The translations under genes were made by a program, and so were the position numbers. This document shows positions 24,251 to 31,930 of a stretch of 36,334 nucleotides of DNA, in pieces. Origin of the DNA: Pseudomonadota bacterium. Lineage in GTDB: Bacteria > Pseudomonadota > Alphaproteobacteria > Rhizobiales > Pleomorphomonadaceae. The stretch covers positions 1-36,334 of the forward strand of contig JAGSYU010000016.1 in assembly GCA_018262575.1 (NCBI GenBank), in the 5' to 3' direction. Positions within the stretch are counted from its first letter, which is position 1. Each line of letters begins with the position of its first letter. The notes below the pieces were generated by a model. That model was not told where the DNA came from, made no database searches, and worked only from the letters and a program-made list of their open reading frames with translations.

Positions 24251-24895
24251 TCATACGGCGGGTAAGGCTTCGGCCATCGCCTTGAGAATGATGACGGCCG
24301 ACGCCGCACCCGGGTCGACATGGCCGAGTGAACGCTCGCCCACGCGCGCGGCGCGGCCGCGCACGGCGACCATCGACGAAGTCGCGTTGGCGCCGTGTTC
24401 CGCAGCGGAAACCACCTCCTGCCAGAAGGCTGGTCCGACGAGGTTCCGGGTTTGGGCGAGGGCGGCGGCTTCGGCGGCCGGCAGCCAGGCATCAAGCATG
24501 GTCTTGTCGCCGCGCTGACCTTTGCCGCGCTCGCGGATACCGGTGGCTATCGCTTGCAACATGATGGTAATGGCGGCCCGATCGATCTCCTGCACTCCAG
24601 CCAGACTCTGGGCCGCCTGCCGGAAGGCGGTCGCATAAAGCGGGCCGATCGAAGCGCCAACCGCGTTGAGAAAAGCAATGGCCACGACATTCATCACGGC
24701 GCTCGCCGACGAGAGGTCATGGCGCGGATGGCTGAGTTCGGCGACTACGGCTTTGAATCCGAGCGCCATCGAAATTCCGTGATCGGCGTCGCCTATGGCC
24801 CCGTCGAGATCGGATAGCCGGTCCTCCGCCGACTCCATGGCTTCGGCAATCCTGGAGAATAGGGCGGTGAGGTTGCGAACCGCGCTATCGGACAT
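24251..24895 (-). CDS. DhaL-type nucleotide-binding kinase subunit (DhaL3)
   Basis: Protein of 214 residues. Asp31, Asp36 and Asp38 lie in DLDGAIGDADHGISMALGF, followed by NAVGASIGPLYATAF, RGDKTMLDAWLPAAEAA and GERSLGHVDPGAASA. It should pair with the DhaK domain of the SorC fusion encoded 119 bp upstream on the same strand. Closest of the three copies to the E. coli DhaL motif spacing (IGDADHG). No DhaM in the window. Confidence 0.9.
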   Translation of the reverse strand: MSDSAVRNLTALFSRIAEAMESAEDRLSDLDGAIGDADHGISMALGFKAVVAELSHPRHDLSSASAVMNVVAIAFLNAVGASIGPLYATAFRQAAQSLAGVQEIDRAAITIMLQAIATGIRERGKGQRGDKTMLDAWLPAAEAAALAQTRNLVGPAFWQEVVSAAEHGANATSSMVAVRGRAARVGERSLGHVDPGAASAVIILKAMAEALPAV

Positions 24896-25014
24896 GTTGA
24901 TCCTCCCTCAGTGCTGTGTTCTGCAGGCGTTGAAAGACTTCCGGGAACCCTCCCGCCCCCACAAGTCTTCGTCATCATCCGGCGCGATCTGGGCGGCCTT
25001 CGCGTCGGCGCAGT

Positions 25015-27111
25015 CTACAGCACGGTCAAAAATGCTGATTCGCATGGATGCTCCAGAAGTTTCGCCAACTCGTCGTCCAGGTGCATCACGGTGATCGACG
25101 CCCCCGCCATATCCAGTGAGGTGCAGTAGGGGCCAACCCAGTTGGCACTGACGGTGATGCCCCGCGCTGCGAGGCGTTGCTCGACGCGCCGGTAGATGAT
25201 GAAAAGCTCCATCATCGGCGTGGCGCCAAATGAGTTGATCAGAACGGCGACGCGATCGCCCGCCACTGCGTCCATCTCCTTGAGGATGGCATCCATGACG
25301 GTGTCGACAATGGCGTCGGCGGTGCGGAGGCGCTCGCGCGCCACGCCGGGCTCGCCATGGATGCCGATGCCGACTTCTATGTCATCGGGCCCAAGATCGA
25401 ACGTCGGCCGGCCAATCTGTGGCAACGAGCAAGGCTCGAGCGCGACGCCGAACGTATAGGTGCGAGCGTTGGCCTTGCGCGTCACGGCCTCGCAGGCATC
25501 GAGCGGCAGACCGAGGTCGCAGGCGGCCCCCGCGATCTTGAAGATCAGCACGTTGCCGGCAACGCCACGTCGGCCTTCGCGACTTTCGATCGGTGAGGAC
25601 GCTATATCGTCGGTGGTCAGCACCGTCCGTACGCTGATACCGCGGCTTTCGACGATCTCGGCCGCCATCTCGAAGTTCATCACGTCCCCGGCATAGTTGC
25701 CGTAGACGAACAGAACACCGGCGCCGCCGGACGCTGCTTCGGCGCTAAGAGCGATCGGATCGGGTGGCGGAGATGAAAAGATGTTGCCGATAGCCACGGC
25801 ATCGGCAAGTCCGCGACCGACATAGCCGAGAAAGCAGGGTTCGTGCCCGGAGCCACCGCCGATGACCAGGCCGACTTTGCCCTGACGCGGCCCGGTGCGG
25901 GCGACGAACACACGTTTGGCATCGGCGACGGGAACGATGTACCGGGCATAGGCCTTCTGAGCCCCATCGAGCATTTCATCGACGGCATCGCCAGGGCGAT
26001 TGAGGAACTTCTTGATATGGGTGCGAGCCGGGACCAGAGGCCGGGGCGGCGCGTCGGGACGCTGGTGGATGCTCGTGACGCCGTCGGCGTTGAGGATGCC
26101 GCGGGCAGTGGCCGCGTCGGTGATCAGGACGCTGGCATAACCGCCGCGCAACAGCGCCAATAACGCGGGCACCTTGTCGAAGCCGCCCGCGACGGCGATG
26201 CGGGTCCGAATCGCCGCGAGGCTGTCGAGTGAAATTCCGATCGTGCGGGCGTCGAGCGGGCCTTCGACCAGATTACCCCGCTCGTCGATGAACCGCCCGG
26301 CCATTACGCCCACGGCACCACGAGCAAGATAGTGCTGCAGCGATACCGATTCGAAGAAGCCGCTGGCGTGGATCGTGGAATTGGGCCGGAGCGACGAGAT
26401 CCCGAAGACGATCCGGTTGGCCTCGGCCAGTTCCGCAAATTGGCCGGCGATCAGCGGTTCGCTCATCAAGGCCCGGGCCATTTCCGGTGAGCCGACGATA
26501 GCCGGCGCCGTGATATTGACGCATCTTGCTGACAGCGCCTTGGCAAAGGCCGAGGCGCAGAGGTCTGGCGTGTAGGGAAAGGTCGCCATTGTCGACCCGG
26601 TGGCCTGGATAACCGTCACGTCCTGCAGAGCCGACGCGCCGAGCCGTTCGGCCACGGCCATCACCGTCCGGCCCCAGACAACGCCGAGCCTGTCGCCGGA
26701 CTTGATCAGGTTGCTGATGGAGAGTGCGCCGGCGATGGCGAGGCGGCCGATCAGCGGTCGCGTCTCCTCGCTGGGCACGACGAGACACTCGTCGAGGCCG
26801 AAATGGCGCTTGAGTTCGTCGGCGATGGTGAGCGAGGCAAGGTGGGCGGGGTCGAGCGAAATGTTGACGATGCCGCGATCACGAGCCTCCTGCAAATAGG
26901 CGTTCACCGTGGCGCGTGACACGCCCATGGCGTCAGCGATCTCGCCTTGCGTCAACCCGTCTTCGTAGTACAGCCAGCAGGCCCAGACATAAGGGTCGTT
27001 GCCGAAGCGCAACGGAATGCCCGATTGACCGACGTCGCCACCCTGTCGGGAGGGATTTGCTACGCGCTGCGAGGGCGTTTTGGCGGCCATGTCCCGGGGA
27101 TCTCGTCGCAT
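25015..27111 (-). CDS. SorC-family regulator fused to DhaK-type kinase subunit (SorC-DhaK3)
   Basis: One uninterrupted 698-residue polypeptide. Residues about 50-80 are a SorC/DeoR-type HTH (LTQGEIADAMGVSRATVNAY). About 95-345 are the SorC sugar-phosphate-binding domain (GRLAIAGALSISNLIKSGDR, VVWGRTVMAVAERL, GVMAGRFIDERGN). About 365-698 are a complete DhaK with GGGSGHEP (418-425), GNYAGDVMNFE and substrate His585 in GIGIHGEPGV. Stand-alone SorC regulators and DhaK subunits each match their part in full, so this is a true fusion. It could sense its own product or substrate and control DhaL3 and neighbours. ATG at 27090 is an alternative start. It follows DeoR2 by about 95 bp. Similar fusions have, I believe, been annotated in rhizobia, but I know of no characterised one. 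Confidence 0.9.
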   Translation of the reverse strand: MRRDPRDMAAKTPSQRVANPSRQGGDVGQSGIPLRFGNDPYVWACWLYYEDGLTQGEIADAMGVSRATVNAYLQEARDRGIVNISLDPAHLASLTIADELKRHFGLDECLVVPSEETRPLIGRLAIAGALSISNLIKSGDRLGVVWGRTVMAVAERLGASALQDVTVIQATGSTMATFPYTPDLCASAFAKALSARCVNITAPAIVGSPEMARALMSEPLIAGQFAELAEANRIVFGISSLRPNSTIHASGFFESVSLQHYLARGAVGVMAGRFIDERGNLVEGPLDARTIGISLDSLAAIRTRIAVAGGFDKVPALLALLRGGYASVLITDAATARGILNADGVTSIHQRPDAPPRPLVPARTHIKKFLNRPGDAVDEMLDGAQKAYARYIVPVADAKRVFVARTGPRQGKVGLVIGGGSGHEPCFLGYVGRGLADAVAIGNIFSSPPPDPIALSAEAASGGAGVLFVYGNYAGDVMNFEMAAEIVESRGISVRTVLTTDDIASSPIESREGRRGVAGNVLIFKIAGAACDLGLPLDACEAVTRKANARTYTFGVALEPCSLPQIGRPTFDLGPDDIEVGIGIHGEPGVARERLRTADAIVDTVMDAILKEMDAVAGDRVAVLINSFGATPMMELFIIYRRVEQRLAARGITVSANWVGPYCTSLDMAGASITVMHLDDELAKLLEHPCESAFLTVL

Positions 27112-27206
27112 TCGGTAAATTTGGAGGATGACGGCTTTTCGGGGGCGACGAAATCCTACGTTCGAACGTTGCTCTAGGTCCGGTCAATCGCCTGGTCTGA
27201 ACAGGA

Positions 27207-28097
27207 TCAGGGCTCGACGATACGCAACTGTACGCCGCTCTGGCGCAGGCTTTCCGCCTCGGAGGGAGCAATTCCGCTGTCGGTGATCACCAAGTCGAAT
27301 TCATGAAGGGTCGCGAGCTTGATCAGCGCCGTCTTGCTGAATTTGGAACTGTCGATCAGCAAAACCCGCTTTTCGGCTGAGTCCATCAGGGCGCGTTTGG
27401 TCTTCACCACCTCCTCCTGCTGATGATACGCGGTCGTCCCCTGCACCGTCGAGGTCGACATAAACAGGATGTTGGCCCTGAGCGAGCCCACCGCCTGCTC
27501 GCACACGTACCCGAAGAAGCCATTGAAGCGCGGGTTGTAACGGCCGCCAAGGCAGATCACCTCAATGCCGTGACTGTCCTTGAGCTTGTCGACAACGGTT
27601 AGGCTGTTGGTGATGACAGTGAGCGGCTGGATGCCGACAAGTCGCGACGCGACGCGAACGGCGGTCGTCGAATCGTCAAGAATGATCGCCTGGCCCGGCT
27701 CGATCAGTTCCGCGGCGCCGCGTGCCAAAGCGTCTTTCTCGCGGTCGGCGAGGCGGGAGCGGTAGAGGATGGTGCTGTCAGCAAGATTGGACGAGCGCAC
27801 GGTTACCCCACCGTGGACTCGGCGGACGATGCCCTGTTCCTCGAGAACCTTGAGATCTCGGTGCACTGTCATCCGGCTGACGGCGAAATGATCGGCGAGT
27901 TCCTCGACCTGCGCTGAGCCGACCGGCAGCAGATAATCGAGCAAGGCTTTGCGCCGGCCAGTCGGGCCAGCCGAAGACCTCACGTTCCGGTGCGCGTCGT
28001 CGTCGATATCCAAGATCGTCTTACCTTTCTTGTAAGCTACGGAATGCCTTAGCACGGTTTTCCTACGAAGGTAATCTTCACTGGTCTTGCAGGGCAT
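27207..28097 (-). CDS. DeoR/GlpR-family transcriptional regulator (DeoR2)
   Basis: HTH segment RRKALLDYLLPVGSAQVEEL then HFAVSRMTVHRDLKVLEEQG, and sensor domain AIILDDSTTAVRVASRLVG, LTVITNSLTVVDKL, ICLGGRYNPRFNGFFG and LLIDSSKFSKTALI. The start is uncertain. The ATG at 28097 gives 296 residues but has GGAGG only 2 nt away. A TTG at 28013 gives 268 residues, the usual DeoR length. An ATG at 28208 gives 333. First gene before SorC-DhaK3 and DhaL3, and divergent from transaldolase; a palindrome overlapping the transaldolase promoter region is its likely operator. The likely inducer is a sugar phosphate. Confidence 0.85.
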   Translation of the reverse strand: MPCKTSEDYLRRKTVLRHSVAYKKGKTILDIDDDAHRNVRSSAGPTGRRKALLDYLLPVGSAQVEELADHFAVSRMTVHRDLKVLEEQGIVRRVHGGVTVRSSNLADSTILYRSRLADREKDALARGAAELIEPGQAIILDDSTTAVRVASRLVGIQPLTVITNSLTVVDKLKDSHGIEVICLGGRYNPRFNGFFGYVCEQAVGSLRANILFMSTSTVQGTTAYHQQEEVVKTKRALMDSAEKRVLLIDSSKFSKTALIKLATLHEFDLVITDSGIAPSEAESLRQSGVQLRIVEP

Positions 28098-28205
28098 TAC
28101 CTCCGACAGGCATCCGGATGGATGCGGTCTTGGTGGCGGGCGGTCGCGCCGGATACCGACGTCCGGTGAAGTGTTACAATGTTGTGGTGTTTTCCAATGA
28201 ACCGT

Positions 28206-28221
28206 CACATGACGTGATGTG
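28206..28221. promoter_or_regulatory. CACAT-N6-ATGTG inverted repeat
   Basis: Inverted repeat in the DeoR2/transaldolase intergenic region (28098-28542), nested inside ACCGT...ACGGT (28201-28230). Possible operator on the DeoR2 side. Confidence 0.35.
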
Positions 28222-28318
28222 GCGCACGGTGGTGAATGTCATATCTATCTGTTTTTAAATATATTTTCTCATTTGTGCCTCACAGAAAACCACAAACTAA
28301 TCGTGCTAATGATACAAT

Positions 28319-28338
28319 AATAACATTATTATGTTATT
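28319..28338. promoter_or_regulatory. Perfect AT-rich palindrome, candidate DeoR-type operator
   Basis: AATAACAT-TATT-ATGTTATT, two perfect 8-bp arms with a 4-bp spacer, ending 6 bp before a -35-like TTGACC. Its sequence shares an 11-mer with the DeoR1 intergenic region. Position fits repression of transaldolase by DeoR2 or DeoR1. Confidence 0.6.
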
Positions 28339-28344
28339 TTAGTG

Positions 28345-28372
28345 TTGACCTGCTCATGTTGGGTGTTATTCT
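28345..28372 (+). promoter_or_regulatory. Candidate transaldolase promoter
   Basis: TTGACC, a 16-bp spacer and TATTCT form a sigma-70-like promoter about 170 bp before the transaldolase start, directly beside the palindrome. Confidence 0.5.
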
Positions 28373-28542
28373 GCCGACCGTTCACAGAAAGGGCGCGACG
28401 GTTGGCAGAGCATAAAGCCAGACATAACGGCGCCTTGAATCAGGTTTGGATCGCAAGTCCCGCCTCCTCCCCGGCCAGGCAGGAGTGACGTCGTTCATCA
28501 CGCTCCGGCCGGCCACCCGGGGGAGCCAAGAGACTGGAGATC

Positions 28543-29502
28543 ATGGCAGACAAGCTTACCGAACTCGCTCGGCATACCATTATCGTGGCCGACAGCGGCG
28601 ATATCGCGCAGATCAAGGCCGTCAAGGCCGAAGATTGCACCACCAACCCGAGCCTGATCCTGAAGGCGGCCAGCAAGCCCGAGTATGACGCCCTGATGGA
28701 CAACGCGGTGGCCTACGCCATCGCGCACGAGGGCGAACCGGAGAAGCGTCTTGAGTTGGCGCTCGATAAGCTTGCCGTCAATTTTGGCGGTGAACTGTCG
28801 CGGATCGTCGCCGGCTACGTCTCGACCGAGGTCGACGCCCGCCTATCCTTCGACGTGGATGCGACGGTGCGTCGTGCCGAGCGAATGATCGCCCTTTATC
28901 GCGAGGCCGGAGTGGACCCCAAGCGCATCCTTATCAAGATTGCCGCCACCTGGGAGGGTGTGCAAGCCGCTGCGGCTCTCAAGGAGAAGGGCATCGCCTG
29001 TAACCTAACTCTGATTTTCGCCAAGGCACAGGCCGCCCTGTGCGGTGCGGCTGGTGTTTTTCTGATCTCGCCGTTCGTCGGTCGCATCACTGACTGGTAC
29101 AAGGCTCACGGCGTCACCGTGACGTCGGCTGAGGACGATCCTGGTGTTCGCTCGGTGCGGGAAATCTACGACTACTTCCGGGCCATGAACTATAAGACCG
29201 TCGTAATGGGCGCGTCCTTCCGCAGCGTCGATCAAGTGCTCGGCCTCGCCGGATGCGATCGCCTGACTATCAGCCCCAATCTGCTGGAAGACCTGCGGGC
29301 CACCGAAGGCCCCGTCGAACGCAAGCTTGGTGCCCTGCCGCCCTCGGCGAACATCAGGCCGCTGACGCTCGATGAGAAAAGTTTCCGCTGGCAGATGAAC
29401 GAGGATGCCATGGCTACCGAGAAGCTGGCCGAAGGCATTCGTTCCTTCGCAAAGGATACGGAGACACTTCTGAGTCTCATCCGCGCCAAGTTGCCGGCCT
29501 GA
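28543..29502 (+). CDS. tal: Transaldolase (TalB-type)
   Basis: Protein of 319 residues, the TalB length class. Schiff-base Lys132 lies in RILIKIAATWEG, at the same number as in E. coli TalB. The N-terminal KAEDCTTNPSLIL supplies the active-site Asp region; CNLTLIFAKAQAA, ISPFVGRITDW and GASFRSVDQV are conserved. It moves a dihydroxyacetone unit between sedoheptulose 7-phosphate/fructose 6-phosphate and erythrose 4-phosphate/glyceraldehyde 3-phosphate. GGAG precedes the ATG. The gene ends just before an IS200 remnant but is complete. With transketolase it would consume erythrose 4-phosphate made by the other enzymes here. Confidence 0.95.
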   Translation: MADKLTELARHTIIVADSGDIAQIKAVKAEDCTTNPSLILKAASKPEYDALMDNAVAYAIAHEGEPEKRLELALDKLAVNFGGELSRIVAGYVSTEVDARLSFDVDATVRRAERMIALYREAGVDPKRILIKIAATWEGVQAAAALKEKGIACNLTLIFAKAQAALCGAAGVFLISPFVGRITDWYKAHGVTVTSAEDDPGVRSVREIYDYFRAMNYKTVVMGASFRSVDQVLGLAGCDRLTISPNLLEDLRATEGPVERKLGALPPSANIRPLTLDEKSFRWQMNEDAMATEKLAEGIRSFAKDTETLLSLIRAKLPA

Positions 29503-29503
29503 G

Positions 29504-29806
29504 AAAGCCAGGCACCGGGAAAGCTGTGTGGAAGAAGGTCACCTGATGGCCGACCATGTCCACATGCTGCTGTCGGTCCCGCCGAAATACGGCGTGTCGC
29601 AAGTGGTCGGGTATATCAAGGGCAAGAGTGCCATCCACTTGGCGCGGACCTCTGCAGAGCGGAAGCGGAATTTTGTCGGTCAGCATTTCTGGGCGAAGGG
29701 CTGTTTCGTCTCGACCGTCGGGAGAGACGAAGAGGCGATCCGTGCCTACATCCGCAACCGGGAAAAAGAGGATGCGCGCCTGAAGCAGCTTGCACTATGG
29801 CGATAA
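29504..29806 (+). pseudogene. 5'-truncated IS200/IS605-family TnpA transposase
   Basis: The C-terminal two thirds of an IS200-type single-strand transposase: HUH motif in EEGHLMADHVHMLL, then SVPPKYGVSQVVGYIKGKSA, RKRNFVGQHFWAKG, VSTVGRDEEAIRAYI with the probable nucleophilic Tyr, and a basic end KQLALWR. The N-terminal part (about 40-50 residues) and the left end are missing; similarity fades at about 29519, right after the transaldolase stop. It cannot be active alone. Confidence 0.85.
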
Positions 29807-29851
29807 ACGCCTTCAAGCGGCGCAAACTCGGGGGGCGCGCATCCCCTAACA

Positions 29852-29866
29852 GCCGCTTTGAGCGGC
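29852..29866. repeat. IS200-type right-end hairpin
   Basis: GCCGCT-TTG-AGCGGC, 45 bp after the TnpA stop. IS200/IS605 elements use subterminal hairpins; position fits the right end. Confidence 0.45.
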
Positions 29867-29890
29867 CATAATCATAAAAGCTCCCGGCTT

Positions 29891-29996
29891 TGAACTGCCC
29901 CCCGAAAGTTGGAGACCAACCTTCGGGGGTTTTGCATGTCCAAATATGGCGCGTCTTTCAAACAGCGCGTCGTTTCGTTCTACGGTGACGGCGCCG
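29891..29996 (+). pseudogene. IS3-family (IS150-like) left end with OrfA start
   Basis: TGAACTGCCCCCCGAAAGTT at 29891 looks like an IS3/IS150-type terminal repeat. It is followed by an OrfA start at ATG 29937 (MSKYGASFKQRVVSFYGDGA), the typical MSKYS-EFK-VV helix-turn-helix opening. Frame and similarity then break down within about 20 residues, so only the left tip survives. Confidence 0.65.
29899..29935 (+). terminator. Terminator-like hairpin at the IS3-type left end
   Basis: CCCCCGAAAGTTGG pairs with CCAACCTTCGGGGG (13 of 14 positions, 3-nt loop) and is followed by TTTTG. IS3-family ends often carry such structures, which block readthrough; here it may also end transaldolase transcripts. 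Confidence 0.6.
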
Positions 29997-30082
29997 CGTA
30001 CCCATCGCTGCGCCTCGCTGCGCGGCGTCGATGTTCGCCGCCGATTGAGTTGGCAGCGAACCAACGGTCGCGATTGCTGAAC

Positions 30083-30211
30083 CAGTCGACCCCAGGCAGT
30101 CGCTCGCTCCAGCGAATGGTCTTTCCACTGTTTGGTCTGGTTGGCATGCAGGTCAAACCCTTGTGCCAGTTCGACCATGGTCTTCTCGCCCCCGATCATT
30201 ACGGCGGGGAC
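30083..30211 (-). pseudogene. IS3-family OrfA fragment, opposite orientation
   Basis: The minus strand reads MIGGEKTMVELAQGFDLHAN then QTKQWKDHSLERATAWG, matching the middle of IS3-type OrfA (EKT-AELA-F-VHPNQI-QWK). No start region, OrfB or ends are visible. A separate insertion from the plus-strand fragment. Confidence 0.7.
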
Positions 30212-30614
30212 GGAGTGTCACCTTGGCTCCTATGCATAGGCATCTTGCTGATTTCAAAAGCTAAAAGCCACCCACAGGATCTGTTCCGAATTCCCGAGGC
30301 CAACTCGCTTAAGCGCACGGGGGAATGTCATCCGGGTCATACTAAGTGGCCTTCTCCGCTCAGAATATATGAGATTGCGCATACCATACGTCGGTATTGA
30401 CATAAGGAGTTCTGGCATCCTAAACACCAGCTGTGACTTCATTGGATGAATTAATTCATCTAATGTATCATTTCGGAGGAAAGTTTAAGGCTACTGTTCT
30501 GATCGGAAACTGGGTTTCCGGTCGCGCTAGAGCTTTGCCGATGGTGTCGATCTGGTGACCCGCCGCTCGATCACTTCGTGTGAAGCTCGCCAAACTCTCA
30601 ATGTGGAGGAACAC
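30212..30614. promoter_or_regulatory. Upstream region of the ChvE-like operon
   Basis: No gene recognised. It contains a CCTATGCATAGG palindrome (30230-30241), a candidate promoter (TTGACA 30397-30402, 17-bp spacer, CTAAAC 30420-30425) and the operator-like palindrome at 30445. Confidence 0.4.
30445..30460. promoter_or_regulatory. Perfect 16-bp palindrome, candidate ROK-regulator operator
   Basis: GATGAATTAATTCATC, extendable outward by ATT/AAT with one mismatch pair. It lies about 20 bp after the candidate -10 box and 155 bp before the ChvE-like gene, where a repressor would block transcription. The ROK regulator at 35196 is the natural candidate to bind it. Confidence 0.6.
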
Positions 30615-31700
30615 ATGAAGATCTCTTCGCTCCTGACAGCCAGCGTCTTCGCGCTGCTGACGCTCGGTTCGGCCGCCCTGGCCGCAGATGTCCAAGTCGG
30701 AATTGTTCTCCCGACCAAGGATGAGCCGCGTTGGATTCAGGACCAGACCCGCTTCGAAGATGCGCTCAAGACCGCGGGTTTCTCCGCCGAGGTGCTGTTC
30801 AGCCAGGGCGACTCGGCTCGCGAGAAAACCAATGTCGAGACGCTGATCTCCAAGGGCATCAAGGTGCTGGTGATCTGCCCGCAAGACGCCACCGCCGCCG
30901 CCGCTGCCGCTGACGCCGCCAAGGCCGCCGGCGTCAAGGTAATCTCCTACGACCGTCTCATCCGCGACACGGCGGCCATTGACTATTATGTCACCTTCGA
31001 CTCGGTCCAGGTCGGTGCTGCCTGGGGCGACTACCTGATCTCCAAGGCCGAGGGCAAGGGCAACAACCTATACTTCTACGCCGGTGCCGCTTCGGACAAT
31101 AATGCCTTCCTGTTCTTCCAGGGTGCCTGGCAGGAACTGCAGCCGAAGATCGCCGATGGGACTTTCATCGTCCGCAACTCCGACAAGGCCGCCAGCTTTG
31201 CCGACAAGCGCGACCTGACCCGTGACGAACAGTCGCAGATCATTGGACAGATCACCACCAACTGGGACTCCAATGTCGCTCGCAGCAAGGCGGAAGCCAA
31301 CCTGACGGCCGTCGGTCCGGAGGCCAAGGGCACGGTATTCATCGTCGGTCCGAACGACGGCGGCTCGCGCGCCATGGCTGACGCCTTCGCGGTCGATAAG
31401 GACGTCAAGACTTACTACATCACCGGTCAGGACGCCGAGATCGCGTCAATCCAGTATATCATCGACGGCAAGCAGTCGATGACTGTCCTCAAGGATGTCC
31501 GCACCCTGGTCAATGATGCCATCGCCGCGGCAATCTCCTTCATCGACGGAAAGACGCCCGACAAGACCATGGTTTACAATAACGGCGCCGTCGATGTTCC
31601 CGCAAAGCCGACGCCGATCGTTACGGTGACCAAGGAAAATCTGAAGTCGGCGATCATCGACTCCGGTTACTGGTCCGCCGACAAGTTTACCGGGCTTTGA
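30615..31700 (+). CDS. Periplasmic sugar-binding protein, ChvE/XylF-like (system 3)
   Basis: Exported protein of 361 residues. The signal peptide MKISSLLTASVFALLTLGSA is cleaved probably after ALAA. Mature segments parallel ChvE/XylF: VGIVLPTKDEPRWIQDQTRF, SKGIKVLVICPQDATAA, VKVISYDRLIRDTAAIDYYV with FDSVQVG, YAGAASDNNAFLFFQGA and ITGQDAEIASIQYIIDGKQS. ChvE-type proteins bind glucose, galactose, xylose or arabinose. GGAGG precedes the ATG. First gene of the operon with GguA-like and GguB-like genes; a 230-bp gap with a short GGCGGA/TCCGCC hairpin (31754-31773) follows. Confidence 0.92.
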   Translation: MKISSLLTASVFALLTLGSAALAADVQVGIVLPTKDEPRWIQDQTRFEDALKTAGFSAEVLFSQGDSAREKTNVETLISKGIKVLVICPQDATAAAAAADAAKAAGVKVISYDRLIRDTAAIDYYVTFDSVQVGAAWGDYLISKAEGKGNNLYFYAGAASDNNAFLFFQGAWQELQPKIADGTFIVRNSDKAASFADKRDLTRDEQSQIIGQITTNWDSNVARSKAEANLTAVGPEAKGTVFIVGPNDGGSRAMADAFAVDKDVKTYYITGQDAEIASIQYIIDGKQSMTVLKDVRTLVNDAIAAAISFIDGKTPDKTMVYNNGAVDVPAKPTPIVTVTKENLKSAIIDSGYWSADKFTGL

Positions 31701-31930
31701 GCCTGCTCGGTTGCTGAAAGTCGATCAGGGACGCGGAGAACCAGCCGACCAGAGGCGGAACCTCCTGTCCGCCCGAGGAAAGAGACCGAGCAAGGGCTTC
31801 CCCCCGACCTCAGCCTAGGCCTCCTTCGATACCGCCGGACGAATGGTCCCGCGCTCCTGATCGACCCCTTTGTCTTCACTGTCGGCGCCTTGAGGCCGGC
31901 GAGAGAAGCCTTTACCGGAGATCGCTCCGC

